From NCBI GenBank assembly GCA_951813085.1, contig OX638348.1:496001-560000 (forward strand): DNA of 64,000 nucleotides, in the 5' to 3' direction. The DNA comes from an uncultured Opitutaceae bacterium (GTDB taxonomy: Bacteria > Verrucomicrobiota > Verrucomicrobiia > Opitutales > Opitutaceae). The position numbers and the translations under genes were made by a program. Shown piece by piece: positions 47,016-57,262 of this stretch (position 1 is its first letter; every line of letters starts with the position of its first letter). The notes beneath the pieces are model-generated. The model searched no databases. It was not told the DNA's origin and saw only the letters and a list, made by a program, of their open reading frames with translations.

Positions 47016-50000
47016 ATGAATAGACAGACAATTAATGCCGCTTTAGCGGCAGCTGCGCTCCTGGCAGTCTACGCGGGCTGGTTGGCGTCCAATAGGGAAC
47101 CGAAACTGGGGGATGAATTATCGGGTCCTGTCGCAATTGAATCGAGCAGCGGCGCTGGTGACAGGCAGTCTCATTACGAAGAATTCCCTTTGGCGCTTCC
47201 GGAGGAACTGACTAGCGAGGGGTTGGGGGCCTTTCAACCTCAGGGCCGATTTGAGGGCGCGTCCGTTTTGGATAAGAAGGGAAAATTGCTTTCACCTGCT
47301 TCTAACGATCGGGTTCTCGTCTATTACCTGATCGAGAATTCGGATTTGGGCTCTCGCTATACGCTCCTGGAAGAAGAATATGCACTGGAAAGCGATACCG
47401 ATCGACTTGTTAGGCAAATCGCTTCTAGAGGAGATGAAATCATGTTCGATGCGGATCCTTTGAAAGTGGATTTGGCAAGCTTGGATGCGCGTTTAGAATT
47501 GCTGGATGGTTTTGTTTCTTGGAGATCGAAATTATCCGAATTCGTGCAGGTTAAATTACGGAATCCGAGCATAGAGAGGTATTTAGATGCGATCGCTACT
47601 CTTCGTAGTCAATTTCCAGATACGATTGTATCTCGAGATGATTTGTATTTTACTTCTGTTGAACCGAGCGAGTATTCATCGGCGCTGCATTGGCATTTGG
47701 CTACAATTCAAGCGCCCGATGCATGGGAGTTTCATACAGGTGAGGACTCGGTGGTTGTCGCTGTGCTCGATACCGGTTGCCTGACTAGCCATCCAGACTT
47801 GATCAATAATATTTACGTTAATCCTGGAGAAATCGCGGACAATGGAATTGACGATGACAATAATGGTTTCGTTGATGACGTTAGTGGTTGGGATTTCTTG
47901 GATGGCGATGCCGTTCCTCAAGATGTATCGGGGCATGGAACTCATGTATCCGGAATTGTGGGATCAGAGGGAAATAATGGAATTGGAAGTTCTGGACCAA
48001 GCTGGAACGTCAAGGTTATGCCGTTGAAAGTGGGCGATTCGTCCGGCCTCTCGAGTTCTGCGATCGCCGAGGCACTAAGGTACGTTTCTATGATGAAGGA
48101 AGCAGGCGTCAATTTAGTGGCGACGAATAATTCCTATGGATCCAATTCTCCCAACAATGTAGCGCGGGCGGAGATTCAAAATCATGAGTCTCTAGACGTC
48201 CTATTCGTCGCGGCTGCAGGAAACAATGGTGAGGATATCGATGCCGAGGGAAATTCGCAATTTCCAGCTGGATTTCCCGAGAGCAACGTTATCTCGGTCG
48301 CAAATTCTACTCAGGGGGACGCGCTCTCTTTCGGTTCGAACTATGGGGCTGAGAGCGTCGATATTGCGGCCCCAGGTCAAGATGTGTATTCAACTTATAG
48401 CGATGGAGGTTACCGCTTTTTGACGGGTACTTCGATGTCCTCTCCGTTGGTGGCTGGTGCGGTGGCCTTGCTGGCTTCTCGCGATCCAACTCTCTCGGCT
48501 TCCGAGATTAAGCAAAGGCTGCTAGATACAGCGGAACCCAACGAAAGCCTAGCAGGCAAAATGGTTTCAGGGGGTCGACTGGACTTGCTCGCGGCCCTTG
48601 AGCCAGAGCTGAAAGGGCACTCAATCGAGGTCGTAAGCCATGAAGCTCAAATCATTTCGCTTCCGGACGACCGTTTCTCTGTCGAGTTTGAAGTCGAAGC
48701 CCTCGAAGAGGCGAGCGTAACCGTCGTGGAAACAAGCGGCAATCCAGGTGTGACCCTGAGTCCGGAAGGTGATAGGACGTATACAGCTCAATTCGATCAG
48801 GACGGTATTTTTCGATTTCGCTTTGAAGCGATATTGAATGGAGTCGCTCGCTCCATCGACAAAGTAGTAGTAGTTGGAGAATCAGGAGACCTTACCAGTG
48901 GATTGATGCATTCTTGGGAGATGGAAGGGAGCGGAGAAGCGCTTGATGACAGCATTGGATCAGGCGATGCGAATTTGGTAGGCTCCACGCGTGTGGATAC
49001 TCCTTTGGGCGGTGGTGTCGATTTTGACGGGACGTCGAGCTATGCTCAGTTCAACGCGAGCGTATCGCCGAGCGTGACTCTGTCGGCATTCGTTAAATCG
49101 GACGATCTGCTTTCACGTCCGCATCCAAGAATAATTAATATGCCAGACTATTACTTGTATTTTTCGACTCGAGGAGTTGCAGATATTCCTGATGGCAACG
49201 CGAATACGCTCAAATTCTACTCAAATCGTTCCGTCAGTTTCGGTGTTTGGAATTCGTTGGCGGATACGATATTTCAAGATGAATGGCTTCACGTAGTAGC
49301 GATATTTCGAATACGCCTTCCCTCTATATAAATGGCGTCAAGCAAGATGTGCGTTTGCAGCAGGAGCCATTGGGGGTGCAGACCCAGCTAGGCGGGGAGT
49401 CTTTTCTAGGGGATCGGGCAGATGGAACCCGTGCCTGGGATGGACGGATGGATGAAGTGCGCGTGTACGACCGACTGATTTCAGATGAAGAGGTTTCGCT
49501 GCTCACGGCCCGCTATGCGAGTGGATTTTGGGATGATTTTTCAATTGGAATTGTTGAGGGATCCGATCAGGAGGGTTCGGTATCGATCGAGCTAGCGGAC
49601 GTGAATGGCGCTTTTCCTGATGGAACGTTCGAGTGGAGCCTGGTAACGGGAAGTGAGACAATCAGCCTGGGAGAAAACGGAAATGCTCAAATTGAGTTAA
49701 CTGCTCCGGGAGCCATCAATGCGACGGTTGCGCTAAAGGTAGGCAATGCTCTGGGAACGTGCTACTATCGCTATGATTTAGTGACAGACCCCCCCTCCGT
49801 GGAAGCAGGCGTGTATGCGAGAACAACATCGAATGGAGGTGTTGTGTGGATTGAAGTTCTTGAATCGCTACGAAATGGATATATTACAATACTGGATACG
49901 AATACGAATTTCACTCGTAAACGTGAACCGATTGAGATTGACGCCTTTGGAGCCTTTCGAACCTCGAGCGAGCTCGCTCAGATGATAGAAGGCCAAATCG

Positions 50001-51200
50001 ATTCAGGATTCACGGGACATGTTGATTCGGTTGGCATTCAATTTTCCGGTGATCAGATTGATCCTCAGGTAGGCATTTCCGGTTTCGCTGGTGAATACAC
50101 GGGAGGTGTACTTGGTGATGGAAGCAAGTCGCTAGAATTGCTAGTCCTTGGAAATGGGAAGGTCTTTGCTTGGATACAGGGCGTTGAACTGGATCTGGCC
50201 TCTGGTATATTGGATGTGAATGGTGGATTCGACCTGTCGACCCAGCGTGGTTCGACAATCAACGGGACCATAGAGGAGTCTCTTCGATCGGTCGAAGGAA
50301 CGTTGGCCACCGATAGCGAGGTGAGTTCATTGTACTTCCGAAACGATGATTTTATCGCTGAAAATCGATACGTCAATTTGTCGACACGGGGATTTTCGGA
50401 TTCAGGCGAGAAAGTGCTGATAGGAGGATTTGCGATTTCGGGGACTTCTCCACGAACCCTGTTGTTGCGTGGAGTGGGACCGGATCTCGGCAATCGTGGC
50501 GTGCCTGACTTTATTGAAAATCCCATTATTAAGCTTCTCAAGGGTAGCGATGTCATCGAGGAGAATGAACTTTGGGGTGATGTTTCGAATCTGGGGGAAT
50601 TAATCAGCTTCTCAGAGCGCTCGGGAGCAGCAGCGTTGCCAGAGAATAGCTCCGACGCGGCGATGCTTGTCAGCTTGAATCCAGGGCTTTATACGATGTT
50701 TCTGGAATCGAATGGCGATTCCTAGGGAAGGCCTATTCGAAATATTCGATCTGTCGGATCAGCCGGATCGCGCTTTGGTCAATGTGTCGACCCGCGGGTA
50801 TGTTGATGGCAATACGACGCCGCTAATCGCAGGTTTGGTGATAACTGGAACTGAGCCGAAACGGGTTCTAATCCGCGCGGCAGGACCATCGCTGGGAGCG
50901 CAAGGCGTGCAGCAACCTTTGGAGGATCCCGTCGTGAACGTGTATTCCGGCCAAGACCAAATTGCGACAAATGACAATTGGAGCGAGGGCTCGGGATTGG
51001 ATGTCGAAAACGCTTCGGTTCAAGGACCGGCTAGGACTCTGATGGAGGCATTCAATCAGTCAGGAGCCTTCGGGTTTGAGTTGGGATCGAACGACTCAGC
51101 GTTGTTGATTTGGCTTGAGCCAGGACTCTATTCCGCAGTTGTAAGCGGCGTAAACGGCGGCAATGGCATCGCTCTCGTAGAGGTTTATCAAGTCGATTAG
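47016..51200 (+). pseudogene. Large secreted subtilisin-like (S8) protease with LamG and C-terminal modules, two frameshifts
   Basis: One gene of about 1395 codons, now in three frames (47016-49331, 49283-50725, 50712-51200). The first part has an N-terminal hydrophobic signal (AALAAAALLAVYAGWLA) and the S8 triad: Asp in VVAVLDTGC, His in SGHGTHVSGIVG, Ser in LTGTSMSSPLVAGA, with AAGNNGE. A LamG-like domain follows; it is cut at about 49301-49307 by loss of one 7-bp repeat copy (see findings). The second lesion lies near 50715. The end is two copies of the STR...GPxL...EVY module (about 50365-50740 and 50780-51197). The protease part alone could still be made, without its C-terminus. Confidence 0.85.
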
Positions 51201-51280
51201 AGGACGCTTGTTCACCGACCCAATCACTGGTATTGAGGAGGGGTTGCATTCTGTTGTTCGCTCCGTATTGCTTCTGCCTT

Positions 51281-52339
51281 ATGTTTGTCGACGAAACCAA
51301 GGTGAAAGTTCAGGCAGGTGACGGGGGGCGTGGTTGCGTCAGCTTTCGCCGTGAGAAATACGAGGCGTTCGGCGGACCAAATGGAGGCGATGGGGGCAAA
51401 GGAGGAGACGTTATTCTGGGGGGATCCAATAATGAGAACAATTTGACCCGATATCGCTTTCAGCCTCATTGGTCGGCGGGCCGTGGCGAGCACGGTCGGG
51501 GATCCGATCAAAATGGGGCGCAAGGGAAGAATTGCGTCTTGACCGTGCCTCCAGGCACTTTGGTTGTCGATATCGAGACCGGGCAGACCGTGGCGGAAAT
51601 TTTAGAGCATGGAGAAAAAAAGCGATTGCTCGAAGGCGGCAATGGCGGGTGGGGAAACAAGAAGTTCAAGAGTTCGGTGAATCGAGCTCCCCGAAGGGCC
51701 AATCCTGGGGAGCCCGGTGAGACTGGGGAATATAAGCTCATTTTGAAGAGCATCGCGGACATAGGGCTCGTCGGGTACCCGAATGCAGGAAAGTCGACGC
51801 TTACGAGCCTGATCACCAACGCCCATCCAAAAGTCGCGGCCTATCCGTTCACGACCTTGCACCCTCAAATTGGAGTAATCGAGTATCCTGAACGTTATCA
51901 AAGGCTTCAACTCGCTGATATTCCGGGACTTATAGATGGAGCGAGCGAAAATAGAGGCCTGGGTCATCGATTTCTACGCCATATTGAGCGCTGTTTCCTG
52001 CTTACGCTGATTATCGATATGTCTGGAGTAGGCGGAAGAGCGCCTCGAGATGACTACGATCAGCTCATCGCAGAGCTCGGCGCCTATGATCCGGCTCTGC
52101 TAGAAAAGCCTAGGTTAGTGGTAGCCAACAAGATGGACGAAGAGCCATCGATTGAGAATCTCGAAAACTTTCGAAAAACCCGGGACGTCTCTATCCAATC
52201 GGTTTCTTGTCTTACCGAAGATGGCCTGCCCGAGCTTAAAGATCTTCTATGGGAAAAGGTCTCCGAGGCTAAAGCTAAGGAAAAAGAATCCGAGAGTTCA
52301 AGTAGCGGAAACGCCAACAACGACTCAGATTCTACTTAG
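51281..52339 (+). CDS. obg: GTPase Obg/CgtA
   Basis: I chose the ATG at 51281 (MFVDETKVKVQAGDGGRGCV), because a longer frame to 51233 only adds Arg/Cys-rich sequence. The glycine-rich Obg fold is present (GGKGGDVILGG; TVPPGTLVVD). The G domain starts with VGYPNAGKSTLTSLIT, DIPGLIDGAS and NKMD. A Ser/Asn-rich tail ends the 352 residues; no OCT domain. It is needed for 50S assembly. Downstream are secretion genes on the same strand. Confidence 0.95.
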   Translation: MFVDETKVKVQAGDGGRGCVSFRREKYEAFGGPNGGDGGKGGDVILGGSNNENNLTRYRFQPHWSAGRGEHGRGSDQNGAQGKNCVLTVPPGTLVVDIETGQTVAEILEHGEKKRLLEGGNGGWGNKKFKSSVNRAPRRANPGEPGETGEYKLILKSIADIGLVGYPNAGKSTLTSLITNAHPKVAAYPFTTLHPQIGVIEYPERYQRLQLADIPGLIDGASENRGLGHRFLRHIERCFLLTLIIDMSGVGGRAPRDDYDQLIAELGAYDPALLEKPRLVVANKMDEEPSIENLENFRKTRDVSIQSVSCLTEDGLPELKDLLWEKVSEAKAKEKESESSSSGNANNDSDST

Positions 52340-52359
52340 CAACCAACCAATTCCGCCTT

Positions 52360-52872
52360 ATGGCCAGTCTCAAGCCACTCATTACGCGATCCAACCGTCT
52401 CCTCGGAGCGAGTTTGGTGGAGCAAGGGCTTGTCTCGATCGATGATCTGGACGAGGCCAATGATCGCCTGGTCGAGCTAATGTCCGCTCAGGCCAACTCC
52501 GTACAAGTCAGCTTGCTGAGCATATTGATTTCTGAGAAGCAGGCTATCGACGAAAACAAGCTGCTCGAACTCCAGGTCGAAGATCATGGGCTCGGCTTGA
52601 TTGACGTGCGCGATATCGACTTTCCCGACGAGCTCAAAGCCTCACTGGACCCGAAAGCCTCCTAGGCTACATTGACCGTTCCATTCGATCAAATTGAAGA
52701 GACGACCTATTTAGCGACCGCCTTTTACCTGAGCCCTGCTGTAAGATCCTATTGGGAGGAGACTATTCCGGGAGATGTCGTTTGGCTCGCATCAACGGTT
52801 GAGTCGCCTACCGACTTTTTGGAAAAATTCGATTCCGGCATTGCGAGCGCGATGGCCAATGGGGCGAACTAA
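52360..52872 (+). pseudogene. GspE/PilB N-domain-like protein, interrupted by TAG
   Basis: The frame from ATG 52360 reads RSNRLLGASLVEQGLVSIDD then IDFPDELKASLDPKAS, hits TAG at 52663-52665, and continues in the same frame with ATLTVPFDQIEETTYLATAF up to 52872. The two parts read as one protein of about 170 residues, related to the N-terminal MshEN/GspE_N domain of PilB-type ATPases. An ancestral TGG (Trp) is a plausible source of the TAG. It precedes gspE by five bases, so it may be a dedicated partner subunit. Confidence 0.65.
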
Positions 52873-52877
52873 ACGAT

Positions 52878-54592
52878 ATGGCATTGGGAAGACTACAGGG
52901 CGCAATCGTCGATAACCTAGCGACTCGGTCCCATTTGGATGGGGATCAAGTGGGCGAGCTAAAGGGGGTCGATAAGGAGCTCAACGGAAGCGCTTTCGAT
53001 GAGCTGCTCTCCTTGGAGAGTACCGAGTTTCACTGCACCAGCTCAACATCGCCAAAGCCAATGCCTATGGCGTGGCTCCAATCAACGTTAAGCGTCTCGC
53101 CATCAATAAAGGGACCTGGGAGATACTGGATCAGGAATTTTGCAACGAGCATAGCGTGGTACCCGTTAGCTGTGTCGGAAACTATATTGTAGTCGCGTTC
53201 TCGAACCCCTTCGAGCTGACGATCTCGAGTAAGATCGCGGAAATCAGCGGTAAGCAGGTAATCACATTGCTTAGTCCGGAGCAGGAAATTAAGGAAGTTC
53301 TCAATCAGGACGCCAACCCCGCCAAGGAATCGCAGTTTGACGATGTGATGGAGGCGGTTGGCATCGAGTTCGGCACGGGCGAAGAAGGTGAAGAAGAAGA
53401 TTCGGACGACGAAGAATCGGCTCCTATTATACAATTGGCCAACAGGATCGTAGAAGACGCCTACAGTCTCGGAGCCAGCGATATCCATATCGAGCCTCAG
53501 GAAAAGGAATTGATGGTTCGCTATCGTGTGGACGGCGTTTGCCAAGAGAAGCTCAGATTGCCGACGAAAGTAGCCGGCTCCTTGATCGCTCGCCTCAAGA
53601 TCATGGCGAATCTTGATATTGCCGAGAGACGCCTTCCCCAAGATGGCCGTATCATATTCAAGCAATTTACTCGTAAGAATATCGATATCGACTTGCGTGT
53701 GTCGACCGCTCCGCTCAATCACGGCGAAGGGATCGTGATGCGTATCCTGGATAAGCAAAAGTCGACCATGCCGCTCCCGGCGCTCGGTTTTGCTGAAGAC
53801 AATCTAGATCGCTATCGGGAAACGATCAAGCAGCCCTATGGCATGATACTCCATTGCGGTCCGACGGGTTCCGGAAAGTCGATGACACTGTACTCCGCAT
53901 TGAATGAGATAAGCACTCCAGGGATTGTTATTCGCACCGCGGAAGACCCGATCGAGTATACCTCGAATGGCATCAATCAGATGCAGATGAATCGACAGAT
54001 CGGACTAACGTTCGCCAGCTCGCTCCGGGCGTTTCTTCGTCAAGATCCGGACATTATTCTAGTCGGGGAAATTCGTGATACGGAAACCGCAAACATAGCG
54101 GTGGAAGCGGCGCTAACCGGTCACTTGCTCATTAGCACGCTCCATACGAACGATGCGCCCGGAACGATAGCTCGTTTGACGGATATGAACATCGAGCCCT
54201 TTATGATCTCGTCGTCCTTGCTATGCGTTTGCGCTCAACGCTTGATGCGTCGCGTTTGCAAGACATGCCGTATTCAGTATGAGCCCAAAGGTCGGGAGAA
54301 AGGAGTGCTCGAAGCAGGCATTGGTTGGAGCGGGACCATATTTAAGCGCAATCCAAAGGGCTGCCCGCGGTGCAACAATACCGGCTTCAAGGGACGTATC
54401 GGTATCCATGAATTAATGATCATTGACGATGCATTGGTCGAGGCGATCAACAAAGGTCGCGAAACCGCTGAGATCAAGAAGCTCGCCATGAAAGGCGGCA
54501 TGAAAACCCTTCGCCAAGATAGCCTCCTTAAGGTCAAGGATGGAATTTCCACGCTGCCTGAGGCGCTCGCTACGGTACTGATCGATTTGTAA
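52878..54592 (+). pseudogene. GspE/PilB assembly ATPase, frameshift in the N-domain
   Basis: The gene starts at 52878 (MALGRLQGAIVDNLATRSHL), and this frame leads to [12 protein letters not shown] before turning into a Ser/Pro-rich shadow. The next frame from about 53035 gives [20 protein letters not shown] and the full ATPase to 54592. Adding one base between TTTCA and CTGCAC joins them. The catalytic part is complete: Walker [16 protein letters not shown], Walker [16 protein letters not shown] and zinc cysteines in [10 protein letters not shown] and CPRCNNTG. The frame open from 53072 may still yield a truncated ATPase that lacks GspE_N start. Confidence 0.85.
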
Positions 54593-54593
54593 T

Positions 54594-55145
54594 CTAGGAC
54601 TTGCCTGATTGCGCTGCGGCGAGCAGCAGGTTTCCAGGCATACGGAATCGATAGTTCGGGTTCACGTATTGGAAGCTGACCTCCAAGTCTGGTGTGACGA
54701 GGAAAACTGATGGCACTGGAAGTTTCCCTCTGCGGCGATGGTCAAATCCGATTCCAAATGCATCCATGGCATTGAATGCGCTATCGGAATACAATTGGTA
54801 GCCAAGCGTGTGCTTCTCGTCCGTGACGTTGAGCGACTCCGGCGTATCAGGGCTAATTGCTATGATCTGATAGCCGAGTTCCTTCAGGTCGTCTTCGATT
54901 GAGGCGAGTTCGTTCAATTGCGTATTGCAATAGGGGCACCAACCGCCGCGATAGAAAATGACTACAGAGTGTTTCCCTCCCAGGACATCGGTTAGGTCGA
55001 GCGCGTCACCCTGTTGATTGGCGATCGATGCGCTAGGGACCGTGGCGCCGATAAGCAACGGCGTCACTTCTTCCGCAGTATTGGCCGAAAGAACATTGAA
55101 ATTGGCTGTGAGAGCAGCGATGGCTAAAAGAGCGAGGGGTTTCAT
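54594..55145 (-). CDS. Exported peroxiredoxin-like AhpC/TSA protein
   Basis: The 183-residue protein has a signal peptide (ALLAIAALTANFNVLSA) and then the thioredoxin-fold core: VVIFYRGGWCPYCNTQLNEL with CPYC in the place of the peroxidatic/resolving Cys pair, and IIAISPDTPESLN. It resembles Bcp/PrxQ-like exported peroxiredoxins, or thiol reductases with CxxC. It acts outside the cytoplasm. It faces gspE with one base between stops. Confidence 0.85.
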   Translation of the reverse strand: MKPLALLAIAALTANFNVLSANTAEEVTPLLIGATVPSASIANQQGDALDLTDVLGGKHSVVIFYRGGWCPYCNTQLNELASIEDDLKELGYQIIAISPDTPESLNVTDEKHTLGYQLYSDSAFNAMDAFGIGFDHRRRGKLPVPSVFLVTPDLEVSFQYVNPNYRFRMPGNLLLAAAQSGKS

Positions 55146-55221
55146 ATTTCCGAGGCGTATTCGAGGTTGATTGGTATTATTCTGGTTAGGGAACGAACGT
55201 TCGAGCTCAATGAATGCCAGT

Positions 55222-56094
55222 TCATTGATTCTTTAGAATAAGGTCCATGATTTTATAAATTAGTTTTGCCGCAATGAATTCCGAAGCATGATGGTTTTCG
55301 GTGGGAGCGAGTTCGACAACATCGGCCCCAATCACGGTTCTTCTCTGGATCACCTTCTCCAAACCTTCAATTGCCTGGTACCAATTGAGTCCTCCTGGTT
55401 CGGGGGTTCCCGTACTCGGTAGAAGGGAAGGGTCCAAGCAGTCGACATCGAATGAGATATAGATTTTTTCGGGAAATGAATCGGGAAGCAGGCTCTCTGG
55501 AATTCCGTGGCGCGCGATGCTATCGGCATCCACATAAGGGATCTTTTCCTTCGCTCGCAACGATGCCTCAGCTTGAGATAGCGCCCTCATGCCAATTTGG
55601 AAGATTGGGATACCTAGATCTAGCGCCCGTTTCATAACGCAAGCGTGGCTATTTGGATTGTTTTGATAGGTATCCCTCAGGTCTGCGTGGGCATCGAATT
55701 GAACGATGCCAAAGTCGATTCCTCGCTTTTGCAGAGCGATGGCGGGAGCGATCGAAATGGTATGCTCTCCTCCGAGCAGGAAAGGTATTTTCCCGAGGTC
55801 TAGCGTCTTCGTAACTGCTTTTTCGGTACGATCTAAAGTAGTTGCTGCATCTGAATCGCACTCAACGAAAGGAGCGGTATAAATGCCAGCATCTCCCGGA
55901 ACGGCGCCGTCAATGTAGGCCTCAAGCTGGGTGGAAGCGCGCAGAATTGCGTCAGGCCCGTTTCGCGTACCGCTTCCATAGGACACGCTTGCTTCGAATG
56001 GAACAGGGATAACGTGGAAGGCAGCGTCGACAGGCGCGCTCTGCGGAATGTCGTCGCCATGGAAATGCGGAAATTTACGATCAGTAGCGCTCAT
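55222..56094 (-). CDS. speB: Agmatinase (ureohydrolase family)
   Basis: The 290-residue enzyme shows the arginase-family metal sites: GGEHTISIAPAIAL, QFDAHADLRDTYQ and SFDVDCLDPSLLPSTGTPEP. The pattern fits agmatinase, releasing urea and putrescine, better than arginase. It is the last gene of a CASDH-nspC-speB operon, where putrescine feeds carboxyspermidine. The arginine decarboxylase that would supply agmatine is not in the window. Confidence 0.93.
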   Translation of the reverse strand: MSATDRKFPHFHGDDIPQSAPVDAAFHVIPVPFEASVSYGSGTRNGPDAILRASTQLEAYIDGAVPGDAGIYTAPFVECDSDAATTLDRTEKAVTKTLDLGKIPFLLGGEHTISIAPAIALQKRGIDFGIVQFDAHADLRDTYQNNPNSHACVMKRALDLGIPIFQIGMRALSQAEASLRAKEKIPYVDADSIARHGIPESLLPDSFPEKIYISFDVDCLDPSLLPSTGTPEPGGLNWYQAIEGLEKVIQRRTVIGADVVELAPTENHHASEFIAAKLIYKIMDLILKNQ

Positions 56095-56097
56095 AGT

Positions 56098-57261
56098 CTA
56101 GGAAAGTCGGTTCTTATAGTCCTCATATCCAAACTCTCTCACAATATTGAACACCTGAGGGTGCGGGTCCCAGGTCGCGATCGAGGGGTGCTTGATTCCA
56201 TTGAAGGTTGTCGTTTTTACCATCGTGTAGTGAGCCATATCCAAAAAATGGATAACATCTCCGGCTTTTAGGGGTCTTCGGAAGGAATAGTCTCCCACTA
56301 TGTCGCCTGCTAAGCAGGACAAGCCCCCGAGTCGATAGGTATAGGGCAATTCTTGCGGAGAGGCGGCCCCGTATATTTCCGGTCGATAGGGCATTTCCAG
56401 AGCATCCGGCATATGGCAGGTTGCTGATACATCGAGAATCGCGGTATCGATTTCGTTAGTGACAATATCCAGTACAGTCGCGCGAAGTACGCCTGCATTG
56501 AGGGCGATGGCTTCTCCCGGTTCGAGATAGATCTCCAGATTTGCGTATCGTTGCCTGAATGTTTTGATAACTTCTACAAGCGCGTCGATATCGTAGCTTG
56601 GGCTTGTGATATGGTGTCCACCTCCGAAATTGACCCAACGCATTTTTGGGAGCCACTTTTCGAATTGGGTCTCGAACGCTTCAAGAACTCGGGCGAACGT
56701 ATCTGCATTTTGCTCGCACAGCGCGTGAAAGTGGAGTCCTTCGATTCCTTCCAAGGAACGGTCATTGAACGATTCGGGAGAAATGCCCAATCTGGATCCG
56801 GGTGCGCAGGGATCGTAGAGGGCAATGTCGATTTCTGAGTATCCAGGATTCACGCGCAATCCGCATGAGATTGCTCGACTTGAATCCGATATCTTGGATT
56901 TGTGAAGGTGAAACTGGTTGAAGGAATTGAATGTGATGTGGTGTGCGATTGGAATGATTTCCCTCATGTCTTCATCGGTGTAGGCAGGCGCATACACATG
57001 AATCTCTTTTCCGAATGCTTCCGATCCGAGACGCGCTTCGTGCGGACCGCTTGCGCAGACGCCTGAGAGCGACTTTGCAAGGAGGGGAAAAACGCTGTGC
57101 ATGGCGAACCCTTTTAAGGCGCACAATATCTTGCAACCTGCTTTGGCCTGAACGCTCTCAAAAATAGCTAGGTTGGATTTAAGCCGTTGAATATCGACTA
57201 CAAAGCAAGGAGAGGGCGCGTCGCTTGGAAGAGCGGGATCGTAGTGAACGATATGGTCCAT
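56098..57261 (-). CDS. nspC: Carboxynorspermidine/carboxyspermidine decarboxylase
   Basis: The 387-residue fold-type III PLP enzyme shows CALKGFAMHSVFPLLAK with the Schiff-base Lys, YLEPGEAIALNAGVL with the substrate-binding Glu, and CHMPDALEMPYRPE near the C-terminus. It decarboxylates carboxyspermidine to spermidine (or the nor-form). Its start lies one base after the CASDH stop, and speB begins three bases downstream, a tight operon. Confidence 0.94.
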   Translation of the reverse strand: MDHIVHYDPALPSDAPSPCFVVDIQRLKSNLAIFESVQAKAGCKILCALKGFAMHSVFPLLAKSLSGVCASGPHEARLGSEAFGKEIHVYAPAYTDEDMREIIPIAHHITFNSFNQFHLHKSKISDSSRAISCGLRVNPGYSEIDIALYDPCAPGSRLGISPESFNDRSLEGIEGLHFHALCEQNADTFARVLEAFETQFEKWLPKMRWVNFGGGHHITSPSYDIDALVEVIKTFRQRYANLEIYLEPGEAIALNAGVLRATVLDIVTNEIDTAILDVSATCHMPDALEMPYRPEIYGAASPQELPYTYRLGGLSCLAGDIVGDYSFRRPLKAGDVIHFLDMAHYTMVKTTTFNGIKHPSIATWDPHPQVFNIVREFGYEDYKNRLS

Positions 57262-57262
57262 C

